Shown: positions 8,115 through 17,340, counted from the first letter of the stretch. The stretch is 64,000 nucleotides of DNA from DASRHY01 sp035650275 (GCA_035650275.1 DASRHY010000079.1:1-64000); one strand, 5' to 3'. The notes: a model not told the origin generated them from the letters alone. A program made the numbers and translations.

Positions 8115-9044
8115 TCAGCGGTCCCGCCGCGGGTCGAAGGCGTCCCGGACGCCGTCCCCGAACAGGTTGAACGCCAGCGTGGTGACCAACAGCGCCGCGC
8201 CGGGGAAGACGATGAACCACCACGCGGTGGTGTAGTAGGCCTGCGACTCGCTGAGCATGCCGCCCCAGTCCGCGGTCGGCGGCGCCAGCCCGAGTCCGAG
8301 GAACGACAGCGTCGCCTGGACCACGATCACCACCGGGATCAGCAGGGTGGTGTAGACGATCACCGGGGCCAGCACGTTCGGAAGCACGTCGACGAACATG
8401 ATCCTGGCGTCGCCGGCTCCGAGCGAGCGGGCCGCCTCGACGAACTCGCGCTCGCGCAGCGAGAGGACCTGGCCGCGCACGATCCGTGCCATCGATGCCC
8501 AGCTGAAGAACCCGATCACCAGCACCGTGACGGTCATGCTCGGTCCGGTGACCGACACCAGTGCTATCGCGACCAGCAGGAACGGTACCGAGAGCACCAC
8601 GTCGATCAGCCGGGTCAGCACGGTGTCGACGGCGCCGCCGAGATAGCCGGCGGCGAGACCGACCACGACACCGACGACCACGGTCAGCGCGGTGGCCGCG
8701 ACCCCGACCAGCAGCGAGATCCTGGCACCGTATGCGATCCGGACCAGGATGTCGCGGCCCAGGTCGTCCGTCCCGAACAGGAAGGCGCGGCTCGGTCCGC
8801 GCGGCAGCCCGTCCGGGGTGAGGCCGGTGCTGCGGTACTGCTCGTTCGGCGGGTGACCGGTCAGGTGCGCGGTCAGCGGCGCGAACACCGCGACCAGCAC
8901 GATCAGCACGATCACGCCGAGGCAGAACATCGCCACCCGGTCCCGGCGCAGCCGCATCCAGCCGAGCGCCCAGGGACTGCGGCCCTCGATGGCCCGGCGG
9001 TGGGCAGGCGCGGTGTGCTGGCGTGCGACAGTCCCGGCGGTCAT
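8115..9044 (-). CDS. Peptide ABC transporter permease, OppC/DppC type
   Basis: A 309-residue partner permease. After a polar N terminus, the OppC_N helix RVAMFCLGVIVLIVLVAVFA is followed by the domain with five further helices. The EAA loop is REREFVEAARSLGAGDARIMFVDVLPNVLAPVI, and SFLGLGLAPPTADWG is a family signature. I chose ATG 9044, which overlaps the stop of the upstream ATPase as ATGA. A longer frame reaching 9200 would run into that ATPase gene and has no family similarity. Confidence 0.92.
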   Translation of the reverse strand: MTAGTVARQHTAPAHRRAIEGRSPWALGWMRLRRDRVAMFCLGVIVLIVLVAVFAPLTAHLTGHPPNEQYRSTGLTPDGLPRGPSRAFLFGTDDLGRDILVRIAYGARISLLVGVAATALTVVVGVVVGLAAGYLGGAVDTVLTRLIDVVLSVPFLLVAIALVSVTGPSMTVTVLVIGFFSWASMARIVRGQVLSLREREFVEAARSLGAGDARIMFVDVLPNVLAPVIVYTTLLIPVVIVVQATLSFLGLGLAPPTADWGGMLSESQAYYTTAWWFIVFPGAALLVTTLAFNLFGDGVRDAFDPRRDR

Positions 9045-10090
9045 CCGGCGCCTCCGATCACGGTGTCGTGGACCTGCGGGCTGGCCAGGGAGAGGTCCTC
9101 GCCGATCTCGAGCGGGAAGAGGCAGGCCGTCTGGTGCCGTCCCGGGGAGCCGGTCAGCGGAGGATCGGTGCGGACGCAGTCCGCGCGGGCCTTCGGGCAC
9201 CGGGTGTGGAACCGGCAGCCGGACGGCGGGTCGGTGGGGGACGGCAGGTCGCCGGCCAGGATGATCCGCTCCCGGCTGTCCGCGGCGTCCGGGTCCGGCA
9301 CCTGGAGCGCGGACAGTAGCCCGCGGGTGTACGGGTGCCGGGTCGACTCGAACAGGTCGCGGGTCGGCGCGGACTCGACGATCCGGCCGAGGTACATCAC
9401 CGCGATCCGGTCACTCACGTGACGGACCACGGACAGGTCGTGCGAGATGAAGATGTAGGTCAGCCCGAAGTCGTGCTGCAGGTCGACGAGCAGGTTGATG
9501 ATCTGGGCCTGGATGGAGACGTCGAGCGCGGACACCGGTTCGTCGCAGATCAGCAGCTTCGGTCGCAGTGCCAGCGCCCGGGCGACGCCGATCCGCTGCC
9601 GCTGGCCGCCGGAGAACTCGGCCGGGAAGCGGTTGTAGTGCTCCGGGTTCAGACCGACCCGTTCCATCAGCTCCTGCACCCGGCGCTTGCGGTCGGCCCG
9701 GGTGCCGAGCTGGTGAACAGCGAACGGGTCGGCGATGATCGAGCCCACCCTGCGCCGCGGGTTCAGCGACCCGAACGGGTCCTGGAAGACCAGCTGTACG
9801 TCGCGTCGTACCGGTCGCATTTCCCGCCGGGACAGACCGGTGATGTCGCGGCCGTCGAACCACACGGTGCCGGCGGTCAGGTCGTACAGCCGGGCGATGC
9901 ATCGGGCCAGGGTGGACTTCCCGCAGCCGGTCTCACCGACCAGGCCGAGGGTCTCGCCGTTGTGTACCTCCAGGTCCACACCGTCGACGGCGTACACGCG
10001 GCCCTGCTCGCGGCTCAGCAGCGTGCCGGCGCGCACCGGGAAGTGCTTGCGTACGCCGTCCAGCCGCAGCAGCGGGTCAGCGGTGCTCAT
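9041..10090 (-). CDS. Peptide ABC transporter ATPase, OppF/DppF type
   Basis: A 349-residue ATPase. Walker A is GETGCGKS, the ABC signature is SGGQRQR, and Walker B with the catalytic Glu is LLICDEPVSALD. The C-terminal oligopeptide-transporter extension has the Cys-rich stretch CRFHTRCPKARADC, which carries an iron-sulphur cluster in some relatives. Its start overlaps the OppD-like stop by four bases, so both ATPases are probably made in equal amounts. It pairs with the OppD-like subunit as the nucleotide-binding heterodimer. Confidence 0.94.
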   Translation of the reverse strand: MSTADPLLRLDGVRKHFPVRAGTLLSREQGRVYAVDGVDLEVHNGETLGLVGETGCGKSTLARCIARLYDLTAGTVWFDGRDITGLSRREMRPVRRDVQLVFQDPFGSLNPRRRVGSIIADPFAVHQLGTRADRKRRVQELMERVGLNPEHYNRFPAEFSGGQRQRIGVARALALRPKLLICDEPVSALDVSIQAQIINLLVDLQHDFGLTYIFISHDLSVVRHVSDRIAVMYLGRIVESAPTRDLFESTRHPYTRGLLSALQVPDPDAADSRERIILAGDLPSPTDPPSGCRFHTRCPKARADCVRTDPPLTGSPGRHQTACLFPLEIGEDLSLASPQVHDTVIGGAG

Positions 10091-11061
10091 CCGTGCGCCA
10101 GCCAGCAGGCGGACTCGTGCCCGGGGTCGCCGGAGACCACGAGCAGTGGCGGCGCCTCGGCGTGGCAGTGGTCGAACGCGTACCGGCAGCGTGGCGCGAA
10201 CGGGCAGCCGGGCGGCAGGTCGATCAGGCTCGGCGGGGTGCCGGGAATCGGGGTGAGCCGGCCGTCCGTGGCGGCCGCCGGCAGAGAGGTGAGCAGGCCC
10301 TCGGTGTACGGGTGCTGGTGGCGGTAGAACAGGTCGCGCCGGCGGGCCCGCTCCATCACGGTGCCGGCGTACATCACGACGACGTGGTCGGCCAGCTGTG
10401 CGACCACGCCGAGGTCGTGCGTGATCAGGATGATCGCGGTGCCGAACCGGCGCTGCAGGTTCTGCATCACCTCGAGCACCTGCGCCTGCACCGTGACGTC
10501 CAGCGCGGTGGTCGGCTCGTCGGCGATCAGCAGCTCGGGGTCCAGCGCCATCGCCATCGCGATCATCACCCGCTGCCGCATGCCGCCGGAGAACTGGTGC
10601 GGGTAGTCGTCGATCCGCCGCACCGCCGCGGGGATGCCGACCAGCGACAGCAGCTCGGCGGCGCGGGCCCGGGCCACCCGCCTGCCGATGGTCCGGTCGT
10701 GCGCCCGGATCATCTCGACGATCTGCCAGCCCACCGTGTAGTAGGGATGCAGGCTGGACAGCGGGTCCTGGAAGATCATCCCGATCCGGGCGCCGCGGAT
10801 CCGGCGCAGCGTCGCCGGGTCGGCGTCGATCAGGTCGATCCCGTCGAACACCGCCTCGCCGGAGACCCGGGCGCCGCGGGTGAGCCCGGTGATGGTCTGG
10901 GTGGCGACGCTCTTGCCGGACCCGGACTCGCCGACGACCGCCACGATCTCGCCCTTGTCGACCTCGAAGGACAGCCCGCGGACGGCGTGCACGACGCCGT
11001 CCGCGGTGTCGAACGACACGGTCAGGTCTCTGACCTCGAGCAGCGACATCGGGTCAGCCAC
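10087..11061 (-). CDS. Peptide ABC transporter ATPase, OppD/DppD type
   Basis: A 324-residue ATPase with Walker A GESGSGKS, signature SGGMRQR and Walker B LLIADEPTTALD, and the C-terminal Cys cluster GCPFAPRCRYAFDHCH. Two starts are possible. GTG 11061 overlaps the oppA stop; ATG 11049 (MSLLEVRDLTVSF) lies just behind it and gives the more usual N terminus. The gene sits between the binding protein and the second ATPase in the operon. Confidence 0.93.
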   Translation of the reverse strand: MADPMSLLEVRDLTVSFDTADGVVHAVRGLSFEVDKGEIVAVVGESGSGKSVATQTITGLTRGARVSGEAVFDGIDLIDADPATLRRIRGARIGMIFQDPLSSLHPYYTVGWQIVEMIRAHDRTIGRRVARARAAELLSLVGIPAAVRRIDDYPHQFSGGMRQRVMIAMAMALDPELLIADEPTTALDVTVQAQVLEVMQNLQRRFGTAIILITHDLGVVAQLADHVVVMYAGTVMERARRRDLFYRHQHPYTEGLLTSLPAAATDGRLTPIPGTPPSLIDLPPGCPFAPRCRYAFDHCHAEAPPLLVVSGDPGHESACWLAHG

Positions 11062-12856
11062 CCTGCTTGTCCTGGCTCAGCCAGACGTTCGTCGGGTCGA
11101 AGTTCTGGATCGCCGGGATGTAGACCGCGTTGTGCACCTGCGCGGCGTGGTAGTTCGCGTTCAGCGGGCTGGTGATCGGGAAGAACACCGCGTCCCTCAT
11201 CACCTGCTCGTCAGCCTTCTGCCACAGCGCCAGCGCCTCGTCGGTGGTCTTCGCGGCCGCGGCCTGCTTGATCAGCGCGTCGGTGGCCGGACTGTCGTAG
11301 AGACCGAAGTTGCTCCCGACCGGCGGGAACGACGGCTTGCCGGAGAACAGCGGGTTGAAGAACGACAACGCCGCGTTGCCGTACCAGTCCGGCGCCCAGC
11401 CGGCGATCGACAGGTCCCAGACGCCGCGCTGCGCGACGGTCGGCACCTGCAGGTACTTGGTGTAGAAGTCCGCGTTCGGCGACGGTACGCCGACCACCCG
11501 GACGCCGATCTTGGTCAGGTCCTGCTGGATCGTCTGGAACGACTTGCTGCTGCCCTCGGACGCGTTGCGGTAAAGCAGCTTCAGAGTCAGGCCGTTCGGG
11601 TACCCGGCCGCGGTCAGCAGCTGCTTGGCCTTCGCGGCGTCGTACGGATAGGGGTCGGCCTGTTTCGAGCCGTCGATGCCCGGTGGCAGTACATGCGTCA
11701 GCGCGGGGTTCACCTTCGGGCCGCCGAGTACCTGGACCAGGTTCGCGCGGTTGAGGCCGTACATCAGCGCCTGCCGGACCTGGACGTTGCCCAGGGCACC
11801 GTTGTTGTTCGGCGAGGCGACGTTGAACACAACGTACGGGTTGCTGGACGCTGTCTCGCCGAGGTTCAGGTTCGGGTCCTTGGTACTGATCAGCTTCGGC
11901 AGCTGCGACGGCGGTACTAGCGCGTCGAACTCCATGTCCGCGCTCGGCGTGCCGGTCTGCAGCTGCTGCTGGATCGAGTCCTGGCTGACCGTCTCGTTGA
12001 CCATGATCTTGTCCACGTATGCCTTGCGGACCGGGTCGCTGGACGCCTGCCAGGCCGGGTTGCGGGTGTAGACGATCGACTTCGTCGGCGCGTACGACGC
12101 GACCTGGTACGGCCCGTCCGACACCAGGTGCTTGGCCAGCTCGGGACTCGCGGGCAGGTAGTCGAGGAACTCCTTCGGTGCCGGCGAGAACGCCGGCAGC
12201 GTGAGCATGTCGGTGAAGTACGTGGCCGGCCTGGTCAGCGTGAACACCACCGTGCTGTCGTCCTTCGCCTGGACGCCGGGCAGGTCGGTGCCGTTGATAT
12301 AGCTCGCCATCGCCGAGGCCGTCTTGCCGGCCTTGCCGAACCCGTCGCAGAACCCCTGGTAGCCCTGGATCAGCGACGCGAAGTCAGGGATGCCGCCGAA
12401 CGGCTGGACCGGGTTGCAGGTTCGCTTTACGCCGCGGACCACATCCGCCGCGGTCACCGGCCGGGCCGGGCTGGTGTTCCACATCGCGCCGGGCCGGATC
12501 TTGATCGTGTACGTCCTGCCGTCGGCGCTCACCCCGCCGTTCGCCGTCGTCGGCAGGTCGGTGGCGAGGTCGGGGACAGCGGTGGTGGTCGTGCCGTCGC
12601 TCGCCGGGTAGGTGAACAGCTGCCGGCTCCACATCCGCAGGTTCAGGTAACCGGTCGAGTAGTAGCTGACGTTCGGGTCCATGTAGTCCACGTCGCCGGT
12701 ACCGAGCACGTTCAGGGTGCCGCCGGTGACGGCCTGGGTGCTGTCGCTGCTGCTGCCGGTGCCGTTGTCGTCCGACGAGCTGCCACACGCCGCCGCGGCC
12801 AGCGCGAGCACGCAGCTGCCGGCGACCGCGGCGATCCGGGTCTTCGTGCGAGACAT
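11054..12856 (-). CDS. Peptide ABC transporter solute-binding lipoprotein (SBP family 5)
   Basis: A 600-residue extracellular lipoprotein that should deliver peptides or a related ligand to the downstream permease. The signal peptide ends in the lipobox LAAAACGSSS, followed by a Ser/Thr/Gly linker. The mature part has the family-5 pattern, including MWSRQLFTYPASDG, DGRTYTIKIRPGAMW and VRQALMYGLNRANLVQ. I chose ATG 12856 over a longer frame because a strong ribosome site (AAGGAGGACC) and the signal peptide begin there. It leads the five-gene operon and is divergent from a two-component system, which may control it. Confidence 0.93.
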   Translation of the reverse strand: MSRTKTRIAAVAGSCVLALAAAACGSSSDDNGTGSSSDSTQAVTGGTLNVLGTGDVDYMDPNVSYYSTGYLNLRMWSRQLFTYPASDGTTTTAVPDLATDLPTTANGGVSADGRTYTIKIRPGAMWNTSPARPVTAADVVRGVKRTCNPVQPFGGIPDFASLIQGYQGFCDGFGKAGKTASAMASYINGTDLPGVQAKDDSTVVFTLTRPATYFTDMLTLPAFSPAPKEFLDYLPASPELAKHLVSDGPYQVASYAPTKSIVYTRNPAWQASSDPVRKAYVDKIMVNETVSQDSIQQQLQTGTPSADMEFDALVPPSQLPKLISTKDPNLNLGETASSNPYVVFNVASPNNNGALGNVQVRQALMYGLNRANLVQVLGGPKVNPALTHVLPPGIDGSKQADPYPYDAAKAKQLLTAAGYPNGLTLKLLYRNASEGSSKSFQTIQQDLTKIGVRVVGVPSPNADFYTKYLQVPTVAQRGVWDLSIAGWAPDWYGNAALSFFNPLFSGKPSFPPVGSNFGLYDSPATDALIKQAAAAKTTDEALALWQKADEQVMRDAVFFPITSPLNANYHAAQVHNAVYIPAIQNFDPTNVWLSQDKQGG

Positions 12857-13010
12857 CTGGTCCTCCTTCGATGGCGAACCCGGTGGGTCGCCTGCACTGC
12901 CTGGATAGGCAGGCCGGTGGACGCGGACAACGCACGGGCCGGAAGCGTCACGAGTTCGCCATGGATCTGTCATCGGGCCACGCGGGAACATGACGATCCG
13001 GTGACGGGAT

Positions 13011-13026
13011 CCGCACTTTGGTGCGG
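13011..13026 (+). promoter_or_regulatory. Inverted repeat upstream of the response regulator gene
   Basis: CCGCAC-TTTG-GTGCGG is a perfect 6-4-6 inverted repeat 15 bases before the GTG start. It lies beside a -10-like AATACT that has leaderless spacing. It could be an autoregulatory operator; a short attenuating hairpin is the alternative. Confidence 0.4.
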
Positions 13027-13041
13027 AGCAATACTGGGGAC

Positions 13042-13722
13042 GTGTCGCGCAGCGTGCTGCTCGTCGAGGACGACGCCAGAGTGCGGCGGGTGCTCCGGCT
13101 CGCCCTGGAGGACGAGGGGTACCGCGTCGCCGAGGCCGCTTCCGGGACCGCCGGACTGCAGGAGATCGCGCACGCCGTACCCGACGTCGTCCTGCTGGAC
13201 CTGATGCTGCCGGACCTCGACGGGTTCACCGTCTGCCGGCGGATCCGGCGCGACAGCGACGTACCGGTGATCATGGTGACCGCGCGGACGGACAGCCACG
13301 ACGTGGTCGCGGGACTGGAGGCCGGCGCCGACGACTACGTGACCAAGCCGCTGGTCGCCAAGGAGCTGTCCGCCCGGATCCGTGCGTTGCTGCGGCGCGC
13401 CGAGGTGGCCAACCAGCACCCGGTGAAGATCGTGGCCGGTGACCTTGAGATCGGGATCGAGGAGGGCGTCGTCACCCGGGACGGCGTACCGCTGGCGCTG
13501 ACCCGGACCGAGTTCCGGCTGCTGGCCGAGCTGGCCGGCGCGGACGGCCGGGTGTGCACCCGTGAGCACCTGCTGGAGACCGTCTGGGGATACGGGTACT
13601 TCGGCGACAGCCGGCTGGTCGACGTGCATGTACGGCGGTTGCGGACCAAGGTTGAGCGGGACCCGGCGAACCCACGGCACGTCGTCACCGCCCGCGGACT
13701 CGGGTACCGGCTGGTGCTGTGA
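13042..13722 (+). CDS. OmpR/PhoB-type DNA-binding response regulator
   Basis: A 226-residue regulator. The receiver domain (about 3-115) begins SVLLVEDDARVRRVL, has the phospho-accepting Asp in PDVVLLDLMLPDLDG, and the conserved Lys in DDYVTKPL. The winged-helix domain covers about 130-225, with LTRTEFRLLAELAG and DSRLVDVHVRRLRTKVERDP. GTG 13042 removes eight unlikely leading residues from a longer frame and begins exactly at the receiver fold. Its stop overlaps the kinase start. It is divergent from the opp operon. Confidence 0.9.
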   Translation: MSRSVLLVEDDARVRRVLRLALEDEGYRVAEAASGTAGLQEIAHAVPDVVLLDLMLPDLDGFTVCRRIRRDSDVPVIMVTARTDSHDVVAGLEAGADDYVTKPLVAKELSARIRALLRRAEVANQHPVKIVAGDLEIGIEEGVVTRDGVPLALTRTEFRLLAELAGADGRVCTREHLLETVWGYGYFGDSRLVDVHVRRLRTKVERDPANPRHVVTARGLGYRLVL

Positions 13723-15104
13723 TGGCCGTGCGCCTGGGGTTGCGGAACCGGGTCATGCTCGGCTTCGGACTGATCGCGCTGGCACTGTCGGCGACGCTGG
13801 CCGGGGTGACCTGGCTGTTCGTGTCGCACTACCTGGTCGCGGATCGGTTGTCGACGGCAACGACCGAGAGTGCGGTGAACGCCGAGGCGATCTCGCTCGG
13901 CCTCTCCCAGCCGGGCGCGTCGATCCCGCAGCTGCTCGACCAGCTGCCGTCCGGCCAGGCGACGTCCTCGCTACTGCTGTACGGCGGGCACTGGTACGCC
14001 ACCTCGTCAGCGCACGGGGCGAGCGCGGTCCCCGCCGGTATGGTGGCGATGGCACGCGCCGGGGAGGCGACGAGCAGCCGGATCCGGGACGGCGGCGAGC
14101 CGATGCTCGCAGTCGGTGCGCCGCTGACCCAGCGCGGCAACGCCTACGTCGCGCTGTACCCGCTGGACGACCTGGACCGCAGCCTGCGGATCCTGTCCAG
14201 CACCCTGATCGGTGCGGCGATCCTGACCTCGATCGGCGGGCTGCTCATCGGCCGGTTCGCCAGCCGGGTGGCGCTGCGGCCGCTGGCCGAGCTGACCGGC
14301 GTCGCGTCCGCGGTGGCCCGCGGGGACCTGGACGCGCGGCTGCACTTCGAGGACGATCCGGACCTCGGCGGGCTGGCGCGATCCTTCAACCACACCGCGG
14401 CCGAGCTGCAGCACCGGGTCGCGGTCGACGCCCGGTTCGCCGGTGATGTCAGCCACGAGCTGCGCACGCCGCTGACGACGATGCTCAACTCGATGCAGGT
14501 GATCCGGAACCGCCGGTCCGAGCTACCGGCGACCGTCCGCGAGCCGGTGAGCCTGCTGTCCGACGACCTGGACCGGTTCCGCCGGCTGGTGGTCGACCTG
14601 CTGGAGATCTCCCGCGACGACGGTGGCGACACCTCCACCGCCGAGGTGGTCCGGATCGGCGACCTGGTCAGCCGCGCGGCGGACGCGGCGGCGCTCCGGC
14701 CGGTCACGACGCTGTCGCCGGAGGTCGACGGACTGCGGATCATCGCCGACAAGCGCCGGCTCGAGCGAGTGGTGGCGAACCTGGTGACCAATGCGGAGAC
14801 GCACGGTCGCGGCTGCCTCGGCGTGCTGGTCGCGGTGTCCGGGGCAGGGTTGCGGATCATCGTCGACGATGCCGGCCCGGGGATCCCGCCCGACCGCCGG
14901 GACCGGATCTTCGAGCGCTTCGCCCGCGACGGTGCACCCGCGGGGCAGGGAGTCGGCCTCGGCCTGGCGATCGTGGACCGGCATGTGCGCTGGCTCGGCG
15001 GCACGGTCCGGGTCGGCGACCGTCCGGGCGGCGGAGCCCGGTTCGTCGTCGAGCTGCCGCTCGGCTCACACCGCGATCACTCGATGCCGACGTCGTCCGG
15101 GTGA
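13722..15104 (+). CDS. Sensor histidine kinase with HAMP domain
   Basis: A 460-residue membrane kinase. Two membrane helices (about 12-33 and 155-178) flank an extracytoplasmic sensor of about 120 residues. A HAMP domain follows (SRVALRPLAELTGVASAVARG), then the HisKA phospho-acceptor His in DVSHELRTPLTTML, and the ATPase domain with N box NLVTNAETHG, G1 DDAGPGIP and G2 GVGLGLAIVDRHV. It shares an operon with its response regulator. Its last 28 bases overlap the end of the convergent MocR gene. The signal it senses is not apparent. Confidence 0.92.
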   Translation: MAVRLGLRNRVMLGFGLIALALSATLAGVTWLFVSHYLVADRLSTATTESAVNAEAISLGLSQPGASIPQLLDQLPSGQATSSLLLYGGHWYATSSAHGASAVPAGMVAMARAGEATSSRIRDGGEPMLAVGAPLTQRGNAYVALYPLDDLDRSLRILSSTLIGAAILTSIGGLLIGRFASRVALRPLAELTGVASAVARGDLDARLHFEDDPDLGGLARSFNHTAAELQHRVAVDARFAGDVSHELRTPLTTMLNSMQVIRNRRSELPATVREPVSLLSDDLDRFRRLVVDLLEISRDDGGDTSTAEVVRIGDLVSRAADAAALRPVTTLSPEVDGLRIIADKRRLERVVANLVTNAETHGRGCLGVLVAVSGAGLRIIVDDAGPGIPPDRRDRIFERFARDGAPAGQGVGLGLAIVDRHVRWLGGTVRVGDRPGGGARFVVELPLGSHRDHSMPTSSG

Positions 15105-16405
15105 CTGCGGGCCAGCCGAGCGAGGACGTCGAGCGCGTCCGCCAGCGCCTGTCGAGACGGTGACCCGAGCGCCAGCCGTACGGCGTTCGGCGCGGCCGCG
15201 GGTGCGACCGCGAACGCGGCCGCCGGGCTGACCGCGATCCCGCGCCGGGCCGCCGCGACCACGAACGTGTCCGGTTGCCAGGACGGCGGCAGCTCCCACC
15301 AGCAGTGGTACGCCGCCGGGTTCGCGTGCACTGTGAACCCGGCCAGCCGCTCAGCGACCAGCCGTTGCCGCTCGGCGGCGTCGGCCCGCTTGGCCCGCTG
15401 GACCCGTTCCGCCGTACCGTCCTCGACCCACTGCGCCGCGGCCGCGAGCGCGAAGCCGGACGGCGTCCAGCCGCCGGACCGGACCGCCGCGGCGACCCGG
15501 TCCGTCCAAGGCACCGGCGCGACCGCGAAGCCGACACTGAGCCCGGCGGAAAGCCGCTTGGACAGGCTGTCGACGAGCACGGTCCGCTCCGGGGCGACAC
15601 CGGCCAGCGGCGGCTGGGACTCGTCCAGGTACCCGTTCACCTGGTCCTCCAGCGCGATCAGGTCCCGCTCGGCCAGCACGTCGGCGAGGGCGTGGCGCCG
15701 GTCGTCGTCCATCGTGATGCCGAGCGGGTTGTGCAGCGTGGTCTGGAGGTATACCGCGGCGAGCGACCCGGTGGCCCGTAGCGCGTCGGGTCGCATGCCC
15801 CGGTCGTCGACGGCGACCGGGACCAGCCGGATGCCCAGCCGGGCGGCGATCCCCTTGACCACCGGATAGGTCAACGCCTCGACGGCGAGCCGCTCGCCGG
15901 CCGGGACCAGGGCGGCGAGCACGCCCGCGAGCGCCTGCCGTCCGTTGCCGGCGAACAGCACCCGCTCCGGCGCGGGCTGCCAGCCGTCCCGGCGCAGCAG
16001 CCGCGCGGCCGCGGCCCGGCTCGCCGCCGTACCGGAGACCGTTGCGGGCCGCAACGCCCCCGGCATCGCGCCGGAGCGCAGCAGCGCGTCCAGGCTGCCG
16101 GTCAGCTCCTCGGTCTGGCCGGGCAGCAGCGGGAAGTTCAGCTCGAGGTCGACCCGGGCGGCCGCGGGCTCGGCCAGGGCGCCGCTCGCGGCCGCGTCCG
16201 CCGCCCGCACGAAGGTGCCGCGGCCGACCTCGCCGACCGCTAGCCCGCGGCGGACAAGCTCGCCGTACACCCGGCTCGCGGTGGAGCTGGCGATGCCGTT
16301 CTCGCGGGCGAAACGGCGCTGCGGCGGCAGCCGGTCACCCGGTCGGAGCCGTCCGGCGGCCACGTCGGCGGCGAGCCGGTCGGCGAACAGCCGGTAGTCC
16401 TCCAT
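15077..16405 (-). CDS. MocR-type regulator (GntR helix-turn-helix fused to aminotransferase fold)
   Basis: A 442-residue transcription factor. The N-terminal winged helix (about 1-75) reads FADRLAADVAAGRLRPGDRL then ASSTASRVYGELVRRGLA. The rest is a class I aminotransferase-like domain whose PLP-binding lysine is in VLVDSLSKRLSAGLSVGF. MocR proteins usually use PLP or an amine as effector and often act on a divergent neighbour, here the hydrolase/SDR operon. ATG 16405 has a GGAGGG ribosome site; the longer frame to 16480 would cover the operator region. Confidence 0.9.
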   Translation of the reverse strand: MEDYRLFADRLAADVAAGRLRPGDRLPPQRRFARENGIASSTASRVYGELVRRGLAVGEVGRGTFVRAADAAASGALAEPAAARVDLELNFPLLPGQTEELTGSLDALLRSGAMPGALRPATVSGTAASRAAAARLLRRDGWQPAPERVLFAGNGRQALAGVLAALVPAGERLAVEALTYPVVKGIAARLGIRLVPVAVDDRGMRPDALRATGSLAAVYLQTTLHNPLGITMDDDRRHALADVLAERDLIALEDQVNGYLDESQPPLAGVAPERTVLVDSLSKRLSAGLSVGFAVAPVPWTDRVAAAVRSGGWTPSGFALAAAAQWVEDGTAERVQRAKRADAAERQRLVAERLAGFTVHANPAAYHCWWELPPSWQPDTFVVAAARRGIAVSPAAAFAVAPAAAPNAVRLALGSPSRQALADALDVLARLARSHPDDVGIE

Positions 16406-16513
16406 GCGCCCTCCACTCGCTGCACTCGGTGCAATACATGTCTCACTGCACCATATTGCCTCGGTCAATTGCGCGTGCATAGCATCGGGTCAATCGATCG
16501 CGAGGAGTGTGGG
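16406..16513. promoter_or_regulatory. Divergent promoter region between the MocR gene and the hydrolase gene
   Basis: The region contains TGCAC-TCG-GTGCA (16421-16433), a 5-3-5 inverted repeat, and a second related TGCACCATATTG at 16447-16458. Paired, directly repeated sites are typical of MocR regulators that bind as head-to-tail dimers, so these are candidate operators controlling both directions. Confidence 0.4.
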
Positions 16514-17314
16514 ATGAGCACGGCAACCGTCGGCGGGATCGACATCGAGTACGACGACCGCGGAACCGGGGACGACGTCTTGGTGCTGGTGCACGGTCAC
16601 CCGTTCGACGGGTCCATGTGGGCGCCGCAGATCGACGCATTCAGCCGTCAGGGCTGGCGGGTGATCGTCCCCGACCTGCGCGGCTATGGCCGGACCACCG
16701 TGGTTCCCGGCATCACCACGCTCGACGTGTTCGCGTCCGACATCGCCGGACTGCTCGACCACCTCGAGGTGGAACGGTTCGTGGCCGGAGGCCTGTCGAT
16801 GGGCGGCCAGATAGTGATGGAGATGTACAGGCTGTACGGGTACCGAATCCGCGGCCTTGTCCTCGCCGACACCTCACCGGTCGCCGAGTCCGCGGCCGGC
16901 AGGGTCGGCCGGAACGCGCTGGCCGACCGGCTGCTGCGCGAGGGCATGAAGCCGTACGCGGACGAGGTGCTTCCGATGATGGTTGCCCCGAGCAACATCG
17001 AGGCCGATCCGGAGCTGGCCGAGCTGGTGCATGCGATGATGCGGTCGGCGCCGGCCGACGGTGCCGCGGCCGCGCTGCGTGGCCGGGCGGAGCGTCCGGA
17101 CTACGTTCCGGTGCTCGCCGGGGTGGAGGTGCCGACGCTGGTGGTGGTCGGCGCGGACGACGAGTTCACACCGGTGCGGGAGGCGGAGCTGATCCGCGAT
17201 ACGGTGCCTGGCGCCACGCTGGTGGTGGTCGCGGGTGCCGCCCACATGCCCAACCTCGAACGGGCGGCAGAGTTCAACCACGCGATGCGGACCTTCCTGG
17301 AGGGCGTTCGATGA
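16514..17314 (+). CDS. Alpha/beta-fold hydrolase
   Basis: A 266-residue cytoplasmic hydrolase. The oxyanion strand is VLVLVHGHPFDGSMW, the nucleophile elbow is GLSMGG (Ser about 97), the acid is probably in VVGADDEFTP, and the catalytic His is in AAHMPNLE. It resembles the broad group of haloperoxidase-like and 3-oxoadipate enol-lactonase-like enzymes, so the substrate is open. ATG 16514 follows a GAGGAG site. It overlaps the SDR downstream and is divergent from the MocR regulator. Confidence 0.88.
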   Translation: MSTATVGGIDIEYDDRGTGDDVLVLVHGHPFDGSMWAPQIDAFSRQGWRVIVPDLRGYGRTTVVPGITTLDVFASDIAGLLDHLEVERFVAGGLSMGGQIVMEMYRLYGYRIRGLVLADTSPVAESAAGRVGRNALADRLLREGMKPYADEVLPMMVAPSNIEADPELAELVHAMMRSAPADGAAAALRGRAERPDYVPVLAGVEVPTLVVVGADDEFTPVREAELIRDTVPGATLVVVAGAAHMPNLERAAEFNHAMRTFLEGVR

Positions 17315-17340
17315 GCCGTTCGATGAGCCGTTCGATGAGC
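17311..17340 (+). repeat. 12-bp tandem repeat carrying three successive in-frame start codons
   Basis: The unit ATGAGCCGTTCG occurs at 17311-17322 and 17323-17334, followed by a third ATGAGC at 17335. Each copy supplies an ATG in the SDR frame (MSRSMSRSMST), so copy number changes the distance from the upstream stop codon without shifting the frame. Confidence 0.85.

Noticed and set aside
8016..9422. 468-residue plus-strand frame opposite the opp permeases
   Set aside because: It is antisense to two clear permease genes, its composition is Arg/Asp/His/Gln-rich, and it has no start context.
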